This document shows, piece by piece, positions 1 to 8,138 of a DNA stretch of 64,000 nucleotides. Position 1 is the stretch's first letter. The number at the start of each line of letters is the position of its first letter. The notes below the pieces were generated by a model. It had not been told where the DNA came from. It was given only the letters and a program-made list of their open reading frames with translations, and made no database searches. The stretch covers positions 1-64,000 of the forward strand of contig NZ_LGIQ01000005.1 in the NCBI RefSeq assembly GCF_001187725.1, written 5' to 3'. This DNA is from Brevibacillus reuszeri (GTDB lineage Bacteria; Bacillota; Bacilli; Brevibacillales; Brevibacillaceae). The position numbers were made by a program, and so were the translations under genes.

Positions 1-98
1 TACTTTACCCCAAAAAGTGAAGTGAAGCTTTGTAGCAACACCGAGTACTTTTCGGGGGCCCCACAACGGTTTGGGAACAGCCAAATTTAGGGAATAAT
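1..98. other. Leader of tRNA cluster, no gene recognised
   Basis: No tRNA, rRNA end or reading frame is recognised here. The position, directly before ten tandem tRNA genes, suggests the spacer behind an rRNA operon or another tRNA gene lying outside the window, but no 5S rRNA end is visible. Confidence 0.3.
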
Positions 99-174
99 GG
101 AGGCTTAGCTCAGCTGGGAGAGCATCTGCCTTACAAGCAGAGGGTCGGCGGTTCGATCCCGTCAGCCTCCACCA
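99..174 (+). tRNA. tRNA-Val (TAC)
   Basis: Full cloverleaf: acceptor GGAGGCT pairs with AGCCTCC, anticodon loop CTTACAA gives TAC, T-loop GTTCGATCC is present and CCA is encoded. First gene of a ten-gene tandem cluster. Confidence 0.96.
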
Positions 175-202
175 CTTATTACTAATAAGTTGATAATAAC
201 GT

Positions 203-279
<77 letters not shown>

Positions 280-284
280 AATAT

Positions 285-361
285 GGAGCTGTGGTGAAGT
301 TGGAGTTCACGCCGGTCTGTCACACCGGAGGTCGCGGGTTCGAGTCCCGTCAGCTCCGCCA
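285..361 (+). tRNA. tRNA-Asp (GTC)
   Basis: Acceptor GGAGCTG pairs with CAGCTCC, discriminator G, anticodon loop CTGTCAC gives GTC, and CCA is encoded. Confidence 0.95.
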
Positions 362-400
362 TTTCTTATCTATTAAGAATGGCATGTATTCATTACATAT

Positions 401-473
<73 letters not shown>

Positions 474-480
474 CTTTTAT

Positions 481-554
481 AGGGGCATAGTTTAAAGGTA
501 GAACGAAGGTCTCCAAAACCTTTGGTGTGGGTTCGATTCCTACTGCCCCTGCCA
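481..554 (+). tRNA. tRNA-Trp (CCA)
   Basis: Acceptor AGGGGCA pairs with TGCCCCT, anticodon loop CTCCAAA gives CCA, discriminator G, and 3' CCA is encoded. Confidence 0.95.
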
Positions 555-582
555 TTATTTAAAAAGCAATGTAACGTAACAT

Positions 583-659
583 GGCGGTCGTGGCGAAGGG
601 GTTAACGCACCGGATTGTGGCTCCGGCACTCGTGGGTTCAAGTCCCATCGATCGCCCCA
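583..659 (+). tRNA. tRNA-His (GTG)
   Basis: Anticodon loop TTGTGGC gives GTG. The gene encodes the extra 5' G (G-1) opposite discriminator C73, the hallmark of bacterial tRNA-His. CCA is encoded. Confidence 0.95.
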
Positions 660-686
660 TGAAATTTATAGTTGGGGATTACTTAT

Positions 687-761
687 TGGGGTATAGCCAA
701 GCGGTAAGGCAACGGACTTTGACTCCGTCATTCCTAGGTTCAAATCCTAGTACCCCAGCCA
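687..761 (+). tRNA. tRNA-Gln (TTG)
   Basis: Acceptor TGGGGTA pairs with TACCCCA, anticodon loop CTTTGAC gives TTG, and CCA is encoded. Confidence 0.95.
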
Positions 762-768
762 TATAGAT

Positions 769-844
769 GCGGACGTAGCTCAATTGGTAGAGCGTCGCCT
801 TGCCAAGGCGAAGGTCGAGGGTTCGAGACCCTTCGTCCGCTCCA
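769..844 (+). tRNA. tRNA-Gly (GCC)
   Basis: Acceptor GCGGACG pairs with CGTCCGC, anticodon loop TTGCCAA gives GCC, and CCA is encoded. Confidence 0.95.
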
Positions 845-871
845 TTGATTCACCTGTAGTAATTGTTTTAC

Positions 872-945
872 GGAGGCATAGCCAAGTGGTAAGGCACGGG
901 TCTGCAAAACCCTTACCCCCGGTTCAAATCCGGGTGCCTCCTCCA
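872..945 (+). tRNA. tRNA-Cys (GCA)
   Basis: Acceptor GGAGGCA pairs with TGCCTCC, discriminator T, anticodon loop CTGCAAA gives GCA, and CCA is encoded. Confidence 0.95.
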
Positions 946-954
946 ATTATATTT

Positions 955-1036
955 GCCGGTGTGGCGGAATGGCAGACGCGCGCGACTCAAAATCGTGAGG
1001 GAAACCGTGGGGGTTCAAGTCCCTTCACCGGCACCA
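955..1036 (+). tRNA. tRNA-Leu (CAA)
   Basis: An 82-nt class II tRNA with a long variable arm. Acceptor GCCGGTG pairs with CACCGGC, anticodon loop CTCAAAA gives CAA, and CCA is encoded. Last gene of the cluster. Confidence 0.95.
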
Positions 1037-1050
1037 TATAAGAAACCAAG

Positions 1051-1082
1051 CTCTAAGGATATCGCTCCTTAGGGTTTTTTTA
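1051..1082 (+). terminator. Terminator of tRNA cluster
   Basis: A 9-bp stem (CTCTAAGGA / TCCTTAGGG, one G-U pair) is followed by a run of seven T, 15 nt after tRNA-Leu. Confidence 0.9.
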
Positions 1083-1105
1083 TTTCTTCTAGCAAAACAG
1101 TTAAT

Positions 1106-1120
1106 TGAAAATGATTATCA
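1106..1120 (+). promoter_or_regulatory. Fur box (distal)
   Basis: TGAAAATGATTATCA fits the 7-1-7 Fur operator TGATAATNATTATCA at 14 of 15 positions. It lies about 190 bp before the broken AraC gene and indicates iron control of this locus. Confidence 0.75.
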
Positions 1121-1258
1121 TTATCTATTACAATAAACGAAAAGTAGTAGTTTCGCAAGAGATAAAATTGTTCAATTTAAAAAACGGATAGGTTACAGGA
1201 GAAGTAAGAGTTGCTTAGACCTGTTTAGCAAAGTGGTTCAGGTGAATGTGATCGGTAT

Positions 1259-1273
1259 TGATTATCATTATCA
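1259..1273 (+). promoter_or_regulatory. Fur box (proximal)
   Basis: TGATTATCATTATCA fits the 7-1-7 Fur operator at 14 of 15 positions, just upstream of the AraC-gene ribosome binding site. Together with the distal box it suggests Fe-repressed transcription of the regulator and binding protein. Confidence 0.75.
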
Positions 1274-1306
1274 ATCAAGCTATCATGAGTTACGGGGGTG
1301 AATGAA

Positions 1307-2154
1307 ATGAACATAGACATCAATAAGCTCGCAGAGCATCTTGCAAGAATCTCTTTTCAGGTGGAACAAGTATGTCGCTATATGCGTGACCCGGGAAAGA
1401 GCTGTGACGACTATACGGAGCCTTTTCCAGGTTTTGTTTTTCCACTAAGGGGCAAGGCAGAATTTGATTTCAGCGGAACATCCTATACGCTTGCTCAAGG
1501 AAATGTGCTGCACGGCGGTGCCAATATGCCATTAAATAGGAAGGTCGTGGGGAACAGCAGGTGGGAATATCTGCTGGTTCTATACCGTGTGGACCAGAAC
1601 CTCCAGGCTATTGTCCTTCCAAAGCACATTTTCAGCTCACTCCGGGACAAAGTCCTCGCCTGACAGAGCTGCTTGAGCTTTTGTGGCGTTCTTCGGGTGA
1701 GCCGGGCGGAATTTCGGCTTTTTAGACAGAAACGCTATTTCGCTGTGTACTGGAGGAATTATTTGTTTGTGTCCGCAATCAGAGCAGCGATGGTGAGCAA
1801 ATATTATTCGAGCAAGTATCGAAATACATACATGAGCACTATATGGATGGTCTTAGTGTGCGAGCTTTGGCAGAACAAAATGAGATAAATGAAAACAGGC
1901 TGTTCTATGTCTTTAAAAAATACACGGGTATGGGGCCAGGAAAGTATTTGATGGCTTACCGTCTCAACCGGGCAAAGGAATGTCTGCTGGCAGGTGACGC
2001 GCCGATCTGTGAGGTAGCGAATAGCGTAGGATATGCAGATGCTTTGTATTTCAGCCGTATTTTTAAAAAACAGGTAGGTGTCTCCCCAGTCGAATTCCGA
2101 GGGAAATTCAGGAATAATCCATATGGATTTCAGGATGGCTCCATTCCTATCTAA
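1307..2154 (+). pseudogene. AraC-family siderophore-locus regulator, broken
   Basis: This was an AraC-type activator of about 280 residues. The N-terminal cupin-like part reads in one frame from ATG 1307 (RBS GGGGGTG) to a stop near 1663. The rest, including the double helix-turn-helix (NENRLFYVFKKYTG and the second helix pair ADALYFSRIFKKQVGVSP), reads in another frame. Continuity is lost twice: a frame shift at roughly 1600-1630, and an in-frame TAG at 1723-1725 within the otherwise good second frame. The two Fur boxes and the downstream binding-protein gene suggest it once activated siderophore uptake in the manner of Bacillus Btr. A C-terminal HTH fragment could only be made from an internal start (ATG 1843), which lacks a clear RBS. 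Assembly error could mimic one lesion but hardly both. Confidence 0.8.
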
Positions 2155-2218
2155 AATACGTTTTGCTAAACTGACCGTAGTTTAGTCAGTCAAGCAAAAT
2201 CCACATGGAGGAGTCAGA

Positions 2219-3208
2219 ATGAAAACAATCATGAGGCTGTTCGTCTCGCTCGCACTTTTGGCTGGTTGCGCTACAGCTCCAGCACCTACTAATAGTACCA
2301 CATCAAGCAGTACAGTCCCTGCAACAGGGAAAAGCACACCTGAAAAAGTCGATTCAGATGCAGGAAAATGGCCGAGAACATATGTAGATGCTCTGGGACG
2401 CGAGATCGTATTGAAAAAGAAGCCTGAGAAGGTCGCTCTCCTATTTTTCCGTAATTTTGAGCATATGTTTTTACTAAATGAATTTCCTGTAGCAGCGACA
2501 GACTTGAATGTTCTTGCAGAATGGGAATCGCTTGCTCCATACAAGGACAAGGAGATTGGAGATATTGGGTCAATGACGAGCCCAAATTTAGAAAAATTAC
2601 TGGAAATCGATCCGGATCTGATCATTATGGTCTCGGGACGATATGAGAGCTACGGCGATAAGCTGGAGAAAATCGCTCCGGTTATTACCGTGGGCAGCAA
2701 TGAAAACAACTGGCAGGGTGCACTGCGAGGATACGGAAAAATCTTCGGAAAAGAGCAAAAGGCAGAAGATGAAATTACACGGATTGAAGCATTGATTGCC
2801 GATTCCAAAGAGCAATTGAAGAAATTTAGCAACAAAACCTTTGGCGTCATAATGCTGGGAGACAAGCAATTCTGGGGCTTTACCACACAATTTGTATTCA
2901 ACAAGGAAAGCGGTCTCGCCCTGAATCCACCAAGCAAGTATGTTGATATGTCGACAAAAGGGGAGCAGATCTCCATGGAAGGTCTCGCAGCGATGAATCC
3001 TGACTATATGTTTGTTGCTGATATCGGAGGGTCCTCCCAAAATTTGCAAGGCTACCTGAAAAAATTAGAAAGCGATTCTGCATGGAATTCGCTTCATGCC
3101 ATAAAGAGTGGCCATATGTACGCACTAGACAGCTCCATTGCGGCTGGAGGGCCGCTCGGAATTGAGCTCGGGGTAAAAACCATCATGAAAAATATGAGCA
3201 CCGAGTAG
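2219..3208 (+). CDS. Iron-siderophore ABC transporter binding lipoprotein
   Basis: Substrate-binding lipoprotein of the FecB/BtuF class that captures ferric siderophore outside the membrane and hands it to a FecCD-type permease. Signal peptide with lipobox LAGC puts the lipidated Cys at residue 17, followed by a Ser/Thr/Pro linker; the conserved start of the binding domain (KWPRTYVDALGREIVLKKKPEKV) begins near residue 57. Length (329 aa) is typical. RBS GGAGG precedes ATG 2219. It follows the broken AraC gene and the two Fur boxes. No permease or ATPase gene is adjacent, so it must share those encoded elsewhere or be idle. Confidence 0.85.
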   Translation: MKTIMRLFVSLALLAGCATAPAPTNSTTSSSTVPATGKSTPEKVDSDAGKWPRTYVDALGREIVLKKKPEKVALLFFRNFEHMFLLNEFPVAATDLNVLAEWESLAPYKDKEIGDIGSMTSPNLEKLLEIDPDLIIMVSGRYESYGDKLEKIAPVITVGSNENNWQGALRGYGKIFGKEQKAEDEITRIEALIADSKEQLKKFSNKTFGVIMLGDKQFWGFTTQFVFNKESGLALNPPSKYVDMSTKGEQISMEGLAAMNPDYMFVADIGGSSQNLQGYLKKLESDSAWNSLHAIKSGHMYALDSSIAAGGPLGIELGVKTIMKNMSTE

Positions 3209-3548
3209 GGCGCACAGCCAAATCATAAGAGGGTGAGAAATTCTCGCAGAGAGTTTCTTGCCCTCTTGCATGTTTGCCTGAAAACCAGATGATGATATTC
3301 TTAACTGAAGACTTTTGTTCCACGCATCTCTCACGTATATGGTGAAAACGGCTCAGCTATTTTAAAAGCGACCATGCATGGCACATGGATCTTTACAAGC
3401 AGGCGATTGGTCAGCGATTGAAACCGAGTAGCCTGGATTTTTTAGCAAAAAGGATAGATATGACGAGCAGCAGTAGAACATTACTGGTATTTCAGGCGAA
3501 GTGAATACGTAGGCTGCGATTATCGGTAAGAAAACGAGGTGGATTCAT
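3209..3548. other. Intergenic region with weak hairpin and gene-like remnant
   Basis: A 12-bp imperfect stem (3229-3240 / 3254-3265) could end the binding-protein transcript but has no T run. A 39-codon frame at 3385-3504 starts MDLYKQAIG and ends TLLVFQAK; it has protein-like composition but no clear RBS and I do not recognise it, so it may be the debris of a lost gene. The remainder leads to the RBS GAGGTGG of the next gene. Confidence 0.35.
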
Positions 3549-4880
3549 TTGAAGTACGGATTGTATGACAGGCCTCCAGCTGGCACGAGCATTTTGGCGG
3601 CTCTGCAATGGATGATTGTAGCGGTCTCCAGCAGTGTCGCCGTCCCTTTGATGATCGGGGATATATACGGCTTGCAGGTGGATGAGATCGGCAATCTGAT
3701 GCAGCAGACGATGTTCTTCATTGGGTTGGCATCCTTTCTACAAGTATGGATTGGACACCGTTACCCGATGCTAGAGGGACCGGCTGGACTGTGGTGGGGA
3801 ATTTTTATCATTCTGGCACAGCTAGGCAGTAGTGCAGGACTTCATCCTCGTGAGATCGGGCAATCCTTTCAAGTTGGGATGGCGATGGCGGGCGTATTAT
3901 TCCTTTTGTTCGGGATGATGGGGTGGATTGGCAAGCTTCAAAGGTGGTTTACACCATTAGTATCCGGCACATACATGATTCTGCTGGCAATCTCTTTATG
4001 CAGTAACATTTTGACAGGAATGCTGGGGATCGGGTTTCAGCATTCCAAAGAAGTTCAGCCTGGCGTAGCACTCGTATCAATTGGAATTGTTGCCCTTGTG
4101 ATTTTGATTATGCGAACCAAACGTTTTTCGAGCTTTGCTGTTCTGTTTGGAATGGTCGGTGGCTGGGTGTTGTATGCGATATTTGGCTGGACGGAACCAG
4201 TTCGCCCCGCTGAACATCTGATTACTTGGCCTTCCTTGTTTTTCTGGGGTGCACCGCGTTGGGATTGGGGCGTTGTGCTGACGAGCATGCTAACGGGCTT
4301 TGTTCTGCTCACGAATCTCGTTACGAGCACGGTGGTCATGGGAAAAGCGACAGAAACCGTACCAACCGAAAAGCAGTATAATCGGGGTGGTATTTTTACG
4401 GGCGTGTCTCACCTTCTGTCCGGCTTGAGCGGGGTTGTTGGAATGATCCCCCTCTCACTGGCTGCCGCGGTCATTCAGACGACACGGATGGCGTCACGAC
4501 TGCCTTTTATGCTTGCAATGATCGGGATGATGCTGATTGGCCTGTTTCCACTGGTGGCCCATTTTCTGGCGGCATTGCCTACGCCAGTCGCGTATGCAGC
4601 GATGTTCATCTCGTATACACAGCTACTTGGCTTTGGACTGAAGGATTATGTGACCGTAAAAATGGACGAACGGACCATTACGGTTGGAGGAGGCTCTCTG
4701 CTGATCGGGATCGGAGTGATGTTCGTTCCTGCGGCAGCATGGCAGCATCTGCCACCACTCGCCAGCTTCCTGTTTGGGAACGGCTTGCTGCTTGGTGTCC
4801 TTGTATGCTTGCTGCTGGAGCATGTGATTTTCCGCAAACAAGATGACGAAACAAAAAAGAAAGACGGCCATGCTGCATAA
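3549..4880 (+). CDS. NCS2-family purine/pyrimidine permease
   Basis: Integral membrane nucleobase-cation symporter of the NCS2 (uracil/xanthine permease) family, 443 aa with about 12 to 14 hydrophobic segments. The QWMIVAVSSSVAVP segment near the N-terminus and the GPAGLWWG motif (about 79-86) fit the YwdJ-type branch annotated as purine/pyrimidine permease. TTG start at 3549 with RBS GAGGTGG eight bases upstream. It ends in a short charged tail whose codons form half of the bidirectional terminator. The exact substrate cannot be read from sequence. Confidence 0.8.
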   Translation: MKYGLYDRPPAGTSILAALQWMIVAVSSSVAVPLMIGDIYGLQVDEIGNLMQQTMFFIGLASFLQVWIGHRYPMLEGPAGLWWGIFIILAQLGSSAGLHPREIGQSFQVGMAMAGVLFLLFGMMGWIGKLQRWFTPLVSGTYMILLAISLCSNILTGMLGIGFQHSKEVQPGVALVSIGIVALVILIMRTKRFSSFAVLFGMVGGWVLYAIFGWTEPVRPAEHLITWPSLFFWGAPRWDWGVVLTSMLTGFVLLTNLVTSTVVMGKATETVPTEKQYNRGGIFTGVSHLLSGLSGVVGMIPLSLAAAVIQTTRMASRLPFMLAMIGMMLIGLFPLVAHFLAALPTPVAYAAMFISYTQLLGFGLKDYVTVKMDERTITVGGGSLLIGIGVMFVPAAAWQHLPPLASFLFGNGLLLGVLVCLLLEHVIFRKQDDETKKKDGHAA

Positions 4881-4897
4881 GCGGTCGTCTTTCTTTC
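4856..4897. terminator. Bidirectional terminator between convergent genes
   Basis: A 14-bp stem (AAAGAAAGACGGCC / GGTCGTCTTTCTTT) has A-rich and T-rich flanks. It overlaps the last codons of the permease and serves the convergent B3/B4 gene on the other strand. Confidence 0.8.
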
Positions 4898-4899
4898 TC

Positions 4900-5571
4900 T
4901 TAAGGGAAAACGATGGAAGTATTTGTGACCTCGCCGCCGTTAATTTCGGTGAACATGCGTGCGACTGATCCGAGGATCTCATCCTTTTTATGGGCTTCAA
5001 CCGCTTCGTGAAAAAAGATCACCTGTAAAAGATCACGGCTTTGATCCGTTACACAGGTGCGCTTGGAATCCACGATAGGGCTGCCAAAAGCGCCTGTTTC
5101 GTCAGCCAGCAACAGCTTCCCTTCCATATGTACCTCACGCTCGTTTAAACCCTCGTAACGGTCATCAGCGAGCCCAATGCGGCAAATAACATCGCCTACC
5201 AAATGATTTTGATCGTAAATCCCAAAGGGAAGTGCGTGCAGGACGGAGAAGAAATTATTAACGTCTACTGCGGTGTTGATCCAGAAAAACGGATTTCCCT
5301 GAAGGAGCCTCCGTAGCAGAGCCTCTGAGGATGGACGGTATCTGGAAGGATCCGTTCCAACTTGTTTAAAGGCAGCACGCCATTCCCGAATTCCTTCGAT
5401 GTCAGCAAGACGCGAGAGATCATGCTCTAGGCGCATGCTTTCTACGAAATAATTGATTCGGCCTTGCAGCATCTTGGGAGAGTCGCTGACGGAAGCACCA
5501 CTGTATTGAAGGACGCCAAGGGAGAGACGCGGAAGACGATCGGAAACTGCTGGGTCTAGCTGTACTTTCAT
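4900..5571 (-). CDS. B3/B4 tRNA-binding domain protein
   Basis: A 223-residue stand-alone version of the B3/B4 domain of phenylalanyl-tRNA synthetase beta chain. Family members are suggested to edit or bind mischarged tRNA, but function is unproven. Typical pieces are visible: EWRAAFKQVGTDPSRYRPS near residue 65-85, and the later FWINTAVDVNNF and LPFGIYD stretches. The start is set at ATG 5571, eight bases behind AAAGGAG; a GTG three codons earlier lies inside that RBS. Monocistronic, convergent with the permease. Confidence 0.75.
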   Translation of the reverse strand: MKVQLDPAVSDRLPRLSLGVLQYSGASVSDSPKMLQGRINYFVESMRLEHDLSRLADIEGIREWRAAFKQVGTDPSRYRPSSEALLRRLLQGNPFFWINTAVDVNNFFSVLHALPFGIYDQNHLVGDVICRIGLADDRYEGLNEREVHMEGKLLLADETGAFGSPIVDSKRTCVTDQSRDLLQVIFFHEAVEAHKKDEILGSVARMFTEINGGEVTNTSIVFP

Positions 5572-5729
5572 CAAGATCACTCCTTTGTAAACGAATAAGG
5601 AACTAAAAGTGCGAACGCCTTTACATGTTAGCGTCTATGAGAGCCGTCTGATAAAATATGGATAGTCCTTGAAAGAACGGCTTCGAAACAGGTTTGTTAC
5701 CCTATTTTTGGTAGTATAACAAAATATTT

Positions 5730-5758
5730 TTGTGGAAGCGACTAAGCTTCGTTACAAT
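5730..5758 (+). promoter_or_regulatory. SigA-type promoter of rnhA-queG
   Basis: TTGTGG (-35) and TACAAT (-10) are separated by exactly 17 bp, about 30 bp before the rnhA start. A small GAAGC/GCTTC palindrome sits in the spacer. Confidence 0.7.
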
Positions 5759-5788
5759 AGAAGAGAACAGAGGAGGTATCCTTGAAAG

Positions 5789-6229
5789 ATGACAATGCGT
5801 GAAGTGCAGATTTATACAGATGGAGCATGTTCCGGCAATCCTGGACCAGGTGGTTGGGGGGCCGTCATGATGTACGGCCAGCATATCAAGGAAATGTCCG
5901 GTGCCGAACCAAATACAACGAATAACAGGATGGAGCTGCAAGCGGCAATCTCGGCGCTCACTTCGCTAAAAGAAGCCTGCAAGGTTACTTTGTACAGCGA
6001 TAGTGCCTATTTGGTCAATTGCTTTAAGCAGGGCTGGTTCAAGGGCTGGCTGAAAAACGGCTGGAAGAACAGCAAGGGACAGCCAGTAGAAAACCAGGAC
6101 CTTTGGAAGGAGCTGCTTCGCTTGATGGACATTCACCAGGTGGAGTATGTAAAAGTAAAAGGACATGCCGACAACAAGTGGAACAATCGCTGTGATGAGT
6201 TGGCGACAGGAGCGATCAAACAGCTGTGA
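5789..6229 (+). CDS. rnhA: Ribonuclease HI
   Basis: Cleaves the RNA strand of RNA-DNA hybrids. All four carboxylates are present: D11 (YTDGACSGNPG), E48 (NNRMELQAA), D70 (LYSDSAYL) and D135 (NNRCDELA), plus the flexible-loop His125 (KGHAD). Length 146 aa is the bacterial norm and the basic handle (GWFKGWLKNGWKN) is kept. ATG 5789 sits 12 bases behind GGAGG. Its stop overlaps the GTG start of queG, so the two are translationally coupled. Confidence 0.96.
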   Translation: MTMREVQIYTDGACSGNPGPGGWGAVMMYGQHIKEMSGAEPNTTNNRMELQAAISALTSLKEACKVTLYSDSAYLVNCFKQGWFKGWLKNGWKNSKGQPVENQDLWKELLRLMDIHQVEYVKVKGHADNKWNNRCDELATGAIKQL

Positions 6230-7368
6230 ATGACCAGCAGTACTGGGAGCAGACCAAGCAGTCCATCATTGACTATGCCATGGAAATAGGTATCGACAAA
6301 ATTGGCTTCGCCAGTGCCGATCCTTTTACAACCCTCAAAGAACGACTCATCGAGCATAGAGAACAGGGCTATGAGTCTGGTTTTGAAGAACCGGATTTGG
6401 ACAAGCGGACAGATCCAGGCTTGCTTGTGGAGGGAGCTCGTTCCCTCATTTCCATCGCGCTGGCCTATCCATCCAAGCTGGAGAACCCGTTGAAGTCCGA
6501 GCCTGGCGCTTATCGGGGCATCCTGTGCCGTGCGGCGTGGGGAACGGATTATCACCACGTTCTGCGCGAAAAGCTGGATAAACTGGCTCAGTTCATTAAG
6601 GAGCTGGAGCCGGGTGCCCTAATCGAATCGATGGTTGATACAGGAGCACTTTCGGACCGTGCAGTGGCGGAGCGGGCGGGAGTTGGCTTTACCGGAAAAA
6701 ATTGTGCCATTATCACGCCCGAATTTGGTTCCTGGGTCTATCTAGGAGAGCTAGTGACCACCTTGCCGTTGCCTAGTGACCAGCCTATTGAAGAAGGCTG
6801 CGGCGACTGTAATATTTGTGTGGATGCATGTCCGACAGGTGCTCTCGTACAAGGGGGACAGTTGAATGCACAGCGCTGTATTGCCTTTTTGACTCAGGTA
6901 AAGGATTTCATCCCAGATGAATTCAGAGGAAAAATCGGAAACAGGCTTTACGGCTGTGACACCTGTCAAACTGTTTGTCCGAAAAATCGTCGGATCCATA
7001 CGAATCATCATCCTGAGTTTCAGCCTGACCCGGAGACGGCCAAGCCACTATTAATTCCGCTGTTAGAGATGAGCAACAAGGAATTTAAACAGAAATTCGG
7101 ACTGTCCTCTTCATCCTGGCGCGGGAAGAAGCCTATTCAGCGAAATGCTATTTTGGCACTCGCTCACTTTAAGGACAAGTCGGCTGTCCCTCATCTAATC
7201 CGTCTGTTAACCAACGACCCTCGGCCTGTTATTCGTGGTACGGCTGCATGGGCATTGGGGAAGATTGGCGGAGAGGATGCGAAGGCAGCATTGGAGCAGT
7301 CACGGGAAAAAGAAGACTCCCCGGAAGTATTGCTTGAGATTGAAAAGGGCATGGACTTTATCACGTAA
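6226..7368 (+). CDS. queG: Epoxyqueuosine reductase
   Basis: Cobalamin and Fe-S dependent enzyme that reduces epoxyqueuosine to queuosine at tRNA position 34. The N-terminal domain carries the catalytic Asp of MVDTGALSDR (D139). Two [4Fe-4S] sites follow: C192-C195-C198-C202 (CGDCNICVDACP) and C218/C244-C247-C251 (CDTCQTVCP). A C-terminal HEAT-like repeat (about 310-370) supports tRNA binding. GTG 6226 overlaps the rnhA stop by three bases. 380 aa, full length. Confidence 0.95.
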   Translation: MNDQQYWEQTKQSIIDYAMEIGIDKIGFASADPFTTLKERLIEHREQGYESGFEEPDLDKRTDPGLLVEGARSLISIALAYPSKLENPLKSEPGAYRGILCRAAWGTDYHHVLREKLDKLAQFIKELEPGALIESMVDTGALSDRAVAERAGVGFTGKNCAIITPEFGSWVYLGELVTTLPLPSDQPIEEGCGDCNICVDACPTGALVQGGQLNAQRCIAFLTQVKDFIPDEFRGKIGNRLYGCDTCQTVCPKNRRIHTNHHPEFQPDPETAKPLLIPLLEMSNKEFKQKFGLSSSSWRGKKPIQRNAILALAHFKDKSAVPHLIRLLTNDPRPVIRGTAAWALGKIGGEDAKAALEQSREKEDSPEVLLEIEKGMDFIT

Positions 7369-7467
7369 CAGATTCACTAGCTATCTGCGGGGTAAGGTGG
7401 ACAGCTGATGATAGAGGAAAAGTCGTTTTGAAGTGAATACAGGATTACGGGTTGGGAGGAGCGTTAG

Positions 7468-8016
7468 ATGGCAAAAGAACTGGGATATACTACGATGGAA
7501 TCACCGATTGGTCCATTGGTGCTGGCCTCTACTGAAGAGGGCCTATGCTACATCGAGTTTGCCGACGAAGAGTATGGCCTGGAAACACTGCATCGCTGGT
7601 GCAAAAAGACGTTTCTCGGCATCTCTCCAGAGCGGGATGATGCCATAAATGAAACGGCAAAAATGCAAATCAACGAATATTTTGCAGGTGAACGCCAGAA
7701 GTTCGATCTTCCCATTGTCCTGTACGGAACGCCTTTTCAAAAGACAGTGTGGAACGAGTTGAAGAATATTCCTTACGGGGAGACGCGTTCCTATAAGGAT
7801 ATTGCTCTAGCGATTGGTGCATCCAAGGCTGTTCGTGCAATCGGTGGGGCAAACAATCGCAATCCGATTCCAATCATTATCCCTTGTCATCGAGTGATCG
7901 GCTCCAATGGGGCTATGGTCGGCTATGGTGGCGGATTATCCATTAAAGAGCATTTGTTAACATTGGAGGATGCACAGGTGTCTATGCAGCTCTCTTCTAA
8001 TTCAGCTGTCCGTTAG
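7468..8016 (+). CDS. ogt: Methylated-DNA--protein-cysteine methyltransferase
   Basis: Suicide repair protein that takes the methyl group from O6-methylguanine. The active-site motif PCHRVIG places the acceptor at Cys140; the DNA-binding recognition helix (SYKDIALAIGASKAVRAIG, about 108-126) and the following NRNPIPI segment are normal. N-terminal domain (1-85) has the fold-typical SPIGPLVLA. 182 aa. ATG 7468 follows GGGAGGAG. About 100 bp behind queG; it ends in its own terminator. Confidence 0.94.
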   Translation: MAKELGYTTMESPIGPLVLASTEEGLCYIEFADEEYGLETLHRWCKKTFLGISPERDDAINETAKMQINEYFAGERQKFDLPIVLYGTPFQKTVWNELKNIPYGETRSYKDIALAIGASKAVRAIGGANNRNPIPIIIPCHRVIGSNGAMVGYGGGLSIKEHLLTLEDAQVSMQLSSNSAVR

Positions 8017-8036
8017 CACGGATGGCTTTTCTTTTT
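8005..8036 (+). terminator. Terminator after ogt
   Basis: An 8-bp stem GCTGTCCG / CGGATGGC with two G-U pairs, loop TTAGCA, then a T-rich tail. It overlaps the last ogt codons. Confidence 0.75.
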
Positions 8037-8138
8037 CTTCTGAATGAATGGCGATTGACATATTCTTCTTCGTGTAGGGACTTTGAGTGGATTCAGCGGA
8101 GAAGCGGGTTGAAGTCAAGCAGGCAGGAGGGACAGAAA

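Noticed and set aside
581..1041. Short reading frames across the tRNA cluster on both strands
   Set aside because: They run through tRNA genes and merely mirror their stem sequences; no RBS or protein character.
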